From an uncultured bacterium (GTDB lineage: Bacteria; Nitrospirota; Thermodesulfovibrionia; Thermodesulfovibrionales; Thermodesulfovibrionaceae), in the NCBI GenBank assembly GCA_937998865.1, contig CALLBR010000008.1, positions 1 through 54,277 of the forward strand: 54,277 nt of DNA, written 5' to 3'. Positions within the stretch are counted from its first letter, which is position 1, and the number at the start of each line of letters is the position of its first letter. Below the pieces are notes generated by a model. That model saw only the letters and a program-made list of their open reading frames with translations, ran no database searches and was not told the origin of the DNA. Made by a program: the position numbers and the translations under genes. Below, in pieces: positions 35,121 to 41,667 of this stretch.

Positions 35121-35663
35121 ATGGAGGGATTGAGGTTTTTATTAATTTCAATTTATTTTCTTTGTTTTATAGCCTCAGCATATTGTCAGACTGATAGAAT
35201 TCAGAGTCCTAAATTTCAACCTCACTATACTACTTCTCAAAATCCTCCTGTATCATCCAATTCTCAACCAGAAGATTTAAGAGGTAGTAAACCAGCCTTA
35301 CAAAGTAGCTTAAATATAATTAACTTTTCAACTTCATCAAATACTATAAATTATGGAGATGAGGTTATTCTTAGATGGACAATAAAGGGGTATAATGTTT
35401 CAAATTTAAGACTTGAAATAAAACCAGATGTTGGCATAATTCCTCTTTCACGGACAGACTATAGAAATGAAAACTTTAAGATTGAAGGTTCTAAAACAAT
35501 AAAATCCTTTAAAAGTGATACATATACATTGCAAATAATAGCTTCAGAGCCAGTGAAATTAGATTTAGATAAATATGGTAGCCCTCTCCAAAGTATGTTA
35601 CAAAAAATTAAGGTGGCCAGCATAAATGTAGAGAAACCAAAAATAGAGAATATGAAGCCTTAG
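35121..35663 (+). CDS. Exported Ig-like protein, probably truncated
   Basis: The 180-residue protein has a signal peptide (LRFLLISIYFLCFIASAYC) and a Ser/Pro/Gln-rich linker to about residue 65. One beta-sandwich-like segment follows (IINFSTSSNTINYGDEVILRWTIKGYNVSNLRLEIKP). The frame ends at a TAG just where a CARDB-like sequence continues in another frame, so it is probably the front part of a longer disrupted gene. It lies in the P2 transcript, 22 bases after the preceding stop. Exact function is not recognised. Confidence 0.7.
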   Translation: MEGLRFLLISIYFLCFIASAYCQTDRIQSPKFQPHYTTSQNPPVSSNSQPEDLRGSKPALQSSLNIINFSTSSNTINYGDEVILRWTIKGYNVSNLRLEIKPDVGIIPLSRTDYRNENFKIEGSKTIKSFKSDTYTLQIIASEPVKLDLDKYGSPLQSMLQKIKVASINVEKPKIENMKP

Positions 35664-35792
35664 TTGATAAGGAAACAATGAAGATAAAATTTATAGTTAA
35701 AAATATTGGAGCTGGAGACTTTCTATCAAGTCCAAATAGTAGATGTAAAGACTGAGGGCGATAACATTTTGATTGAATATTTGCCTAAATAA
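35648..35792 (+). pseudogene. Decayed CARDB-like fragment, two frames
   Basis: From 35648 one frame reads YEALVDKETMKIKFIVKNIG and continues to GAGDFLSSPNSR before a TGA at 35753. A second frame then reads QIVDVKTEGDNILIEYLPK and stops at 35792. KIKFIVKNIGAGDFLSSPN resembles KVRITGVVKNIGMESYISGPN in the CARDB protein at 41 kb. The pieces appear to be the shortened, frameshifted tail of the gene at 35121. Confidence 0.6.
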
Positions 35793-35832
35793 ATATATAA
35801 TTAGTAGGTTGTCCAAGGTATAAATGGTAATT

Positions 35833-35897
35833 GGAAAACCATTTGTGCTCAAAGATAACCAAAAAAAATTAAGGAGGATGAGCGCAAATGGTTTTCC
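35833..35897 (+). promoter_or_regulatory. Long RNA hairpin enclosing the RBS and start codon of the barrel gene
   Basis: Arm 1 is 35833-35851 and arm 2 is 35879-35897. They pair over 19 positions in RNA: 18 Watson-Crick pairs and one G-U wobble (35846 with 35884). The 27-base loop carries AAGGAGGA at 35871-35878. The ATG at 35888-35890 lies in the stem, paired with CAU at 35840-35842. A third copy, AAATGGT at 35822-35828, can pair with ACCATTT in arm 1 as an alternative 7-bp hairpin. No T-run follows, so a terminator is unlikely. Confidence 0.7.
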
Positions 35898-37813
35898 TTG
35901 TTCTTATGGGTTCTTTAATATTCATTTTTTTTCATGTTCCTTTATGCGCATCAGAGATGAAAGAAGAATTATTCAAAGTCCTATATCCTCAAGAAGGCTC
36001 AGAAATCATAGCAAAGAAGCCTAATATTAAAGTGGAGTTTGATGAAAAAGTGAAGAAAGAAACAATCGTTGTTTTATTTGACGGAACAGATGTTACTCAA
36101 TTAGTTAATTTCACTGAAAAGGGCTTTGAGTTAAAACCTTTTATGGTAGTTTCTCCGGGGTCTCATACAGTTAATATTTCAGCTCAAGATAAAGAAGGGA
36201 ATCAAATTGAAAAGACTCTATCCTTCCAAACTAGACACACAGAAGTATTCGATGAAGCCTTGTCAAATAATAATGCAACCATAATTTATGAGGGAGTTCT
36301 TAAAAAATCTGATAAACTTGGGAATCTTCCCTATTCAAAGATAGAGGGAAATTTAAGTTCTAATACGAGGTTAAAAAATCAGACATGGGAATTCACATTC
36401 AATACTAATCTTAGATATTTTGACCAGAATGAACCGCTTACACTACCGCAGAAAAAAGGATTGGATATAGTTAACTGGACATTTACTGGAAATTATACAA
36501 AAGATTTATTAAAGGTAAAAACAAACATTGGTGATATACAAATTACAGAATCACCTTATACTATTTCAGGGCTTAGTCGAAAAGGTGGCTTATTTAATAT
36601 TGAATACGATATATTTCAGCTTAATGCCTTTACAGTAAAAAGTGAAGCTCTTTATGGTTCAAGGGGCGGAACAGGAATTGAAACTTCCAACCATGACCAT
36701 ATAATGGGTTTATCAGCAGCCTTGAAACTTTTTGATAGAAAGATGGAGTTTAAAACCCTTTATGTAACGGGTGGTGAACCATCAACAGGATTTGGTATTT
36801 CTTCTTTTGGCGGCAATAGACAAGGAGATGTTCTAGGTTTTTTGGTAAATTCGTATTTTTTTGAAAACAAATTAAATACAGATTTTGAAATTGATTTTTC
36901 CAAATATGATCCTGATACATCTGACGAATTTGCTAAAGATAGTGATAAGGCATACAGGGCAAAGATTTATGGCGCAATAGACAAGTACAACTATGAAGCC
37001 ATGTATGAATATATAGGAAGAGATTATCAGATAGTGGGAAACACTATTCAAAAAGATCGTCAAGGATATAGTTTAAGAGGTGGAGCTAACTGGGATTGGC
37101 ATTCATTGAATTTATCTTTTTCAAGATATAACGATAATGTAAGAGGCGATGAAATTTTTCCGAGAATATATAATACTCAAATGGCTTTGGATTATTCCTT
37201 TAATAAAATTCCAGAGCTTCCTTTGGGATTAATTTATCAAAAATCAATTCAGAAAAGTACTAATGAACAAGAGGAAACTAACAAGATAAATATAGAAACC
37301 GATACCATATCAGGGAGGATTAACTATGTAAAGGATAAAATAAACATAGGCTTTACAACAGCTTATTCTTTCTTGAATGATAAAACAGCGGCTAATAATG
37401 ATACGACCTCTATAACCTATACTCTCACTCCTGTTTATACTGATGTCAACTTTTCTTTTAGTACAAGTTTTGCCCTTAATCAATCAAAAATAAAGCTTAC
37501 AGGTGCAAGAACTGATACTTATACTGCAAATCTTGATTTTAGAACCAAATTTTTGAATCAAAAAGCTACTTTTGATATAGCTGGAACTTATACAATTACA
37601 AAGGCAAATGATGGCTCAACCAATACAAGAAACTTAAATGGAGCAGTTCAACTTGCCTATGATCTTGCGAAATTTGTCAAGGACTATGCAAAACCTGTTA
37701 TAGCCTTAAAAGCAACTTATTCAAAAATAACCGATAAGATAAACGCCCTCTCAGATAGGGATGAATTTGTGCTTTATCTTGTATTTACCACAAATATGCC
37801 ATTTTCATTTTAA
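35888..37813 (+). CDS. Outer membrane beta-barrel protein with N-terminal Ig-like domain
   Basis: The 641-residue protein has a signal peptide (about 1-22, ending LCAS). An Ig-like domain lies at about 30-118 (PQEGSEIIAKKPNIKVEFDEKV...GSHTVNISAQDKEGNQ). The rest, about 500 residues, is rich in alternating aromatic/polar strands (WEFTFNTNLRYF, LNLSFSRYNDNV) and ends in Phe (NMPFSF), as barrels inserted by BamA do. No TonB plug is visible. Translation may be limited by the hairpin around its start. The S8 protease gene follows after 12 bases. Confidence 0.8.
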   Translation: MVFLVLMGSLIFIFFHVPLCASEMKEELFKVLYPQEGSEIIAKKPNIKVEFDEKVKKETIVVLFDGTDVTQLVNFTEKGFELKPFMVVSPGSHTVNISAQDKEGNQIEKTLSFQTRHTEVFDEALSNNNATIIYEGVLKKSDKLGNLPYSKIEGNLSSNTRLKNQTWEFTFNTNLRYFDQNEPLTLPQKKGLDIVNWTFTGNYTKDLLKVKTNIGDIQITESPYTISGLSRKGGLFNIEYDIFQLNAFTVKSEALYGSRGGTGIETSNHDHIMGLSAALKLFDRKMEFKTLYVTGGEPSTGFGISSFGGNRQGDVLGFLVNSYFFENKLNTDFEIDFSKYDPDTSDEFAKDSDKAYRAKIYGAIDKYNYEAMYEYIGRDYQIVGNTIQKDRQGYSLRGGANWDWHSLNLSFSRYNDNVRGDEIFPRIYNTQMALDYSFNKIPELPLGLIYQKSIQKSTNEQEETNKINIETDTISGRINYVKDKINIGFTTAYSFLNDKTAANNDTTSITYTLTPVYTDVNFSFSTSFALNQSKIKLTGARTDTYTANLDFRTKFLNQKATFDIAGTYTITKANDGSTNTRNLNGAVQLAYDLAKFVKDYAKPVIALKATYSKITDKINALSDRDEFVLYLVFTTNMPFSF

Positions 37814-37825
37814 GGAGGAGTATAC

Positions 37826-39931
37826 ATGAGAAGAAGCATTTTTCTAATTATAGTTGTTTCATTAATGTTTTTTCAGGCAATATCTTATGCAGGAGTGACA
37901 GTTACGGCAAGTAAGACGAATATACCTCGTGGTCAAACAAACACAGTCACATTAAATTACAAATTAACAAATCCTTATAATCCTTCATGTTCTGCAAAGT
38001 CAAATTTAGGGGAATTTGTGATTGGAAATACTATAATTGGCACTGTTCAAAAAACAATCACTATAAATGTAGCAGGCAATAATGCCACAGCAGTTGAAGT
38101 TTTAAATATACCCTTAAGCGTTACTGAAAGAGCAATAAAAATGAGGGAAAACAAAATAGAATTTAGAAGAAATTTTTTAGTTCTAAACTGCTCTTCCACA
38201 TATTACCAATATTACCAATTAGTCTCCTTAATTTTTTACATTACAACAGAGGCAGCTGCTGAGTTTGATATAAAAAGAATAGAGCTTTATTTTGAAAATG
38301 GCCGTGCTGAGATTACTGTTCCAAAGAATTATAAAGGACTTAAAGCTTTTGCAGATATTAAATTTACAGGTTCTGGACTTCTTAGAGGTTATTGGGAAGT
38401 GGATGGGAGAATACTTTCTCATGTAAATCAGCATATAACCTATGGGAAAACAACTACTTTTCAAACACCTGATATTCCACCTCTTCCTACCTTTGAAACT
38501 GGAACACACATACTTAGATTTGTCGTTACAAATCCATCTGTTGAAATTCCTTTACCTTCTGCCATTTATTTTGTAAGATCAGAGGAAGTAAAAGAATTTT
38601 TGAAGATAAACCTTTTATCTCCTCAAAATAATTCAGAATTTGACTATGCTTCTCAGAAATTCACCTGGGAAAATCTTGATGGAACAATGATGTATCTGGT
38701 TCAATTTTTTGAAAACAGAGATTCCAAGCCTATTTTTTCTGCCTATACCAAGGAATCGTATTATAATTTGCCAGATTCTATTGTGAAGAAAATTTTTCAA
38801 CAGGGAAAAACTTATTACTGGAGAGTAATAGGTTTTGATGAAAAAAACAATTCAGTAGGTGAAAGCGATATTTGGAAGTTTTCTTTTAGGTCCCAAAGTT
38901 TCATTCCGGGACATATCATTATAGCTCTTTCAACAACTGACTTTTCTAAGGATTTTATTGAAAGATTAAAGGTCAAATATGGATTGGAGATTATTGAATT
39001 TTTCAATTTAGAGACTTTAAACACAGTGGTTGTTTTATTTAAGTGTAATGAAAACATCTTAGATAAGATAGAACTGATAAAATCAGAAGAAAAAATTATT
39101 CTTGCACAACCTAATTTTATATTTCAAACCCTTTCAGAACCATTGAGAAAATTTCAGTACGCCCTTGACATTATGAAGATTGAAAAAATACATAACCTTT
39201 ATAAAGGTAAAGGTGTTAAGGTGGCAGTCATTGATACAGGTGTGGATTATGAACACAGGGATTTGAAGGAAAGGGTTGTCCTTTCAAAAAATTTTGTCAG
39301 AGCAGAAACCTATAAAAAAGAGATTCACGGAACAGCTGTGGCAGGTGTAATTGGAGCAAGTATTAATGGTTTTGGAATAGCAGGAGTTGCTCCAGAGGCT
39401 AAAATTTATTCTCTGCGGGCATGTACTCAGATAGGTGATACAGCTAAGGGGCTATGTGAGAGTTTTAATATTCTAAAAGCACTGGATGAGGCAATTAAAA
39501 GAAATATAAGAGTTATCAATATGAGCTTTGGCTCATTAAATTATGATAGACTTTTAAGTGCGCTAATTGACAAAGCAGTGCAGAGGGAGATTTTTATAGT
39601 TGTGCCTTTATCAATCATCGGAAATTCAATCACTTTTCCTGCCTCCCATCCAGATGTAATTTCAGTGGGAGGAATGGATGAAAAGGAAAACCCCTATCCT
39701 TCAAAGGATATTGTTAATAAAGCAAAAGTTTTAGCTCCTGCTGACAAAATAATTACCACTTTTCCAGATAACAGACACAATTTCATTTCAGGAACTTCAT
39801 TGTCTTCTGCTTATGTGAGTGGACTTTTAGCATTATACATTCAAATGGGTGATAAAAGAAATCTCCCATCCTTCAAAGGTGATTTATATAAATGGGAAAA
39901 GGAGATTTTTGGAATATTCCCAGGGGAGTAA
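37826..39931 (+). CDS. Exported subtilisin-like (S8) serine protease
   Basis: The 701-residue preproprotein has a signal peptide (1-22), a beta-rich region (23-255) and a fibronectin-like domain (about 260-355, ending TYYWRVIGFDEKNNSVGESDIWKF). A prodomain-like segment follows (361-434, PGHIIIAL...AQPNF), then the catalytic domain with D470 (VIDTGVD), H501 (HGTAVAG), oxyanion N600 and S658 (SGTSLSS). All catalytic residues are present. The large N-terminal region is unusual for a simple secreted subtilase and may anchor it or recognise substrate. RBS AAGGAGGAG precedes ATG. Confidence 0.9.
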   Translation: MRRSIFLIIVVSLMFFQAISYAGVTVTASKTNIPRGQTNTVTLNYKLTNPYNPSCSAKSNLGEFVIGNTIIGTVQKTITINVAGNNATAVEVLNIPLSVTERAIKMRENKIEFRRNFLVLNCSSTYYQYYQLVSLIFYITTEAAAEFDIKRIELYFENGRAEITVPKNYKGLKAFADIKFTGSGLLRGYWEVDGRILSHVNQHITYGKTTTFQTPDIPPLPTFETGTHILRFVVTNPSVEIPLPSAIYFVRSEEVKEFLKINLLSPQNNSEFDYASQKFTWENLDGTMMYLVQFFENRDSKPIFSAYTKESYYNLPDSIVKKIFQQGKTYYWRVIGFDEKNNSVGESDIWKFSFRSQSFIPGHIIIALSTTDFSKDFIERLKVKYGLEIIEFFNLETLNTVVVLFKCNENILDKIELIKSEEKIILAQPNFIFQTLSEPLRKFQYALDIMKIEKIHNLYKGKGVKVAVIDTGVDYEHRDLKERVVLSKNFVRAETYKKEIHGTAVAGVIGASINGFGIAGVAPEAKIYSLRACTQIGDTAKGLCESFNILKALDEAIKRNIRVINMSFGSLNYDRLLSALIDKAVQREIFIVVPLSIIGNSITFPASHPDVISVGGMDEKENPYPSKDIVNKAKVLAPADKIITTFPDNRHNFISGTSLSSAYVSGLLALYIQMGDKRNLPSFKGDLYKWEKEIFGIFPGE

Positions 39932-39934
39932 AAA

Positions 39935-39968
39935 TTTTTTGAACAAATTAAAGGTGAAAACATACTTA
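39935..39968 (+). promoter_or_regulatory. ECF-type promoter motif P3 (repeat-protein operon)
   Basis: TTTTTTGAAC (39935-39944), 18 bases, then TACTTA (39963-39968). The preceding AAAAA also matches P2, giving AAAAATTTTTTGAACAAA in both. A start near 39975 gives a leader of about 87 bases before the TTG at 40062. Confidence 0.6.
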
Positions 39969-40061
39969 TTGTTAACTTGTAAAGTTGAGATTTTTGAGTG
40001 AGATTTAATGGTAGGTGCAAAGAAAAGAAAGTCTCAAAAATAAAAAAAGAGGAGGTGAATA

Positions 40062-40562
40062 TTGAGAGTAAAGTTATTTTTTTTGTGTGCTTCCTTACTG
40101 ATTGTTTTTGTCTTTGCAGCAGATACTAATGCTGATCCTTTAAAGAATCTTAAAAGACCAACTATTAATGAAAATCAACAAAATCAAAAATCTCCTACAG
40201 TACTTCCACCACAGGTTAATGAAAATATTCCTAAACAACAACCGCCGCCTACAGCACCCAATAGGGAATTTACCAATATTGACTTTGAGGGAATACTTCA
40301 CGCTAAGAGTCGGGAATTTACCAATATTGACTTTGAGGGAATACTTCATGCTAAGAGTCGGGAATTTATCAATATTGACTTTGAGGGAATACTTCATGCT
40401 AAGAGTCGAGAATTTATCAATATTGACTTTGAGGGAATACTTCACGCTAAGAGTCGGGAATTTATCAATATTGACTTTGAGGGAATACTTCACGCTAAGA
40501 GTCGGGAATTTATCAATATTGACTTTATAGGAGTAAAGATTCTTGATTTACAGAAAAATTAA
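40062..40562 (+). CDS. Exported tandem-repeat protein (16-residue repeats)
   Basis: The 166-residue protein begins with TTG, supported by GGAGGT at 40051-40056; no ATG fits. A signal peptide (about 1-25) is followed by an Asn/Gln/Pro-rich segment to residue 67, then five units of REF(T/I)NIDFEGILHAKS and a final REFINIDF that runs into IGVKILDLQKN. No family is recognised. The repeats alternate hydrophobic and charged residues and could form a beta-solenoid or amyloid-like stack, or be cut at the basic KSR junctions. It lies downstream of promoter P3. Confidence 0.75.
   Translation: MRVKLFFLCASLLIVFVFAADTNADPLKNLKRPTINENQQNQKSPTVLPPQVNENIPKQQPPPTAPNREFTNIDFEGILHAKSREFTNIDFEGILHAKSREFINIDFEGILHAKSREFINIDFEGILHAKSREFINIDFEGILHAKSREFINIDFIGVKILDLQKN
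40263..40526 (+). repeat. 48-bp tandem repeat, 5.5 copies
   Basis: Units start at 40263, 40311, 40359, 40407 and 40455, with a 24-base half unit at 40503-40526. Copies differ at only a few bases (ACC/ATC for Thr/Ile, CAC/CAT for His, AGG/CGG/CGA for Arg). Because 48 is divisible by 3, other frames are also open across the array; these are shadows, not genes. Confidence 0.97.
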
Positions 40563-40583
40563 AAAATTTTAAAGGGAGGAAAA

Positions 40584-41000
40584 ATGAAAGTATTAGAAAT
40601 TAAGGTTTTTCTTAAGCTAGTGCTCATTGTGGCTGTTTTATTAATTTTCAATAATTCCCTTTTTGCTCACCCATCTTCACAAACACCTTACCCATCTGTA
40701 GGTCACTTTGATGTTTATGGTAAAATAACTGCACCTAATGGTTCTGTTTTACCTTTACCTTCAGAGGCAAAAGTAACGGCTAATACAAGAGAGTTAGTTG
40801 GTAACATTATGCCTAGCCATTGTTTAGTCAATAATGAAGCTTCTTCATCTATTAATCCTACTACTGGAGAGTATCATTTAATAATTTACATTGCAACACA
40901 CCTTCCAGAATGCAGAGAAGCTTTTAATAAACCACCTATATTAACCGACAAGATAAAAATAACAGCACCTGGCTATTATTTCAAGAGAAAAGGTCAATAA
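40584..41000 (+). CDS. Exported protein of unknown function
   Basis: The 138-residue protein has a signal peptide (about 1-28, ending SLFA before HPSS). The mature part contains HFDVYGKITAPNGSVLPLPSEAKVTAN and GEYHLIIYIATHLPECRE...KIKITAPGYYFKRKG, a pattern reminiscent of a small carboxypeptidase-regulatory-like or transthyretin-like beta-sandwich. Two cysteines (near 79 and 112) could form a disulfide. GGGAGG precedes ATG. It lies between the repeat protein and a CARDB protein in the P3 transcript. Confidence 0.7.
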   Translation: MKVLEIKVFLKLVLIVAVLLIFNNSLFAHPSSQTPYPSVGHFDVYGKITAPNGSVLPLPSEAKVTANTRELVGNIMPSHCLVNNEASSSINPTTGEYHLIIYIATHLPECREAFNKPPILTDKIKITAPGYYFKRKGQ

Positions 41001-41012
41001 AAGGAGAATAAA

Positions 41013-41585
41013 ATGAAAAAGTTAACTTTTTTAACTCTTTTTTTAGGATTAATCTTCTCACTATTCCTTCTAACCTATGTTTATGCAGAAACACCACCGC
41101 AACCAAAGGATCAACTTAAGTCGCCCGTTGATGATAAGTTAAGACAAATTAAACCAATTCCCATAAAAAAATGTCCTGATCCTGCGGTTCAGAGAATTGA
41201 CTTTTCTATAATTTCAAGGACAAGTCAATTCTCAGGTAAGGTAAGAATAACAGGTGTAGTTAAAAACATAGGAATGGAGTCTTATATTTCAGGACCAAAT
41301 CAGCAAGAGATTTTTTTGTATGAAGGTCCAATGGGTGGAACAGCTAACCTCGTTGCTCGAAAAAAATTCCAAAACTTAAATCCTGGACAGGAAGTTACAA
41401 TATCCTATGAACGGCAATGGGATGCTTCCTCTCCTTCAGAGGGCGAATTTCCACCCTCTTATAAAGTTATCATTGTCTATGACCCAGATATAAGATTAGA
41501 CGGAAATCCTAACAATGACGACTGTAACATGAATAACAATCAAAAGGAAAGAAGTGGCACAGGGATAAACGCTCTGTTTAGGTAA
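41013..41585 (+). CDS. Exported CARDB-like protein
   Basis: The 190-residue protein has a signal peptide (about 1-25, ending VYA before ETPP), a Pro/Lys-rich linker and one CARDB-type domain from about residue 58: DFSIISRTSQFSGKVRITGVVKNIG...LNPGQEVTISYER...DIRLDGNPNNDDCNMNNNQ. Cys54 and Cys175 flank the domain. The end of the gene is followed by a strong hairpin terminator. It is paralogous in pattern to the first CARDB gene at 34.2 kb and to the decayed fragment at 35.7 kb. Confidence 0.8.
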   Translation: MKKLTFLTLFLGLIFSLFLLTYVYAETPPQPKDQLKSPVDDKLRQIKPIPIKKCPDPAVQRIDFSIISRTSQFSGKVRITGVVKNIGMESYISGPNQQEIFLYEGPMGGTANLVARKKFQNLNPGQEVTISYERQWDASSPSEGEFPPSYKVIIVYDPDIRLDGNPNNDDCNMNNNQKERSGTGINALFR

Positions 41586-41592
41586 GAGAAAT

Positions 41593-41628
41593 ATTTTTGC
41601 AGGAAGATTCTACTCTTCCTGCAAAAAT
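41593..41628. terminator. Bidirectional intrinsic terminator
   Basis: A perfect 15-base inverted repeat (41593-41607 and 41614-41628) has a 6-base loop. The arms begin with ATTTTT and end with AAAAAT, so a U-tract follows the GC-containing stem in both directions. It lies between the end of the exported-protein operon and the convergent sensor kinase gene. Confidence 0.85.
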
Positions 41629-41667
41629 AAGAAAAATTACGAGTTAATTTTTAGAGCTTTCTCAGTA

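Noticed and set aside
40140-40530. Long open frames on both strands across the 48-bp repeats
   Set aside because: They follow from a repeat length divisible by three; they lack signal peptides or ribosome sites, while the TTG-started frame has both.
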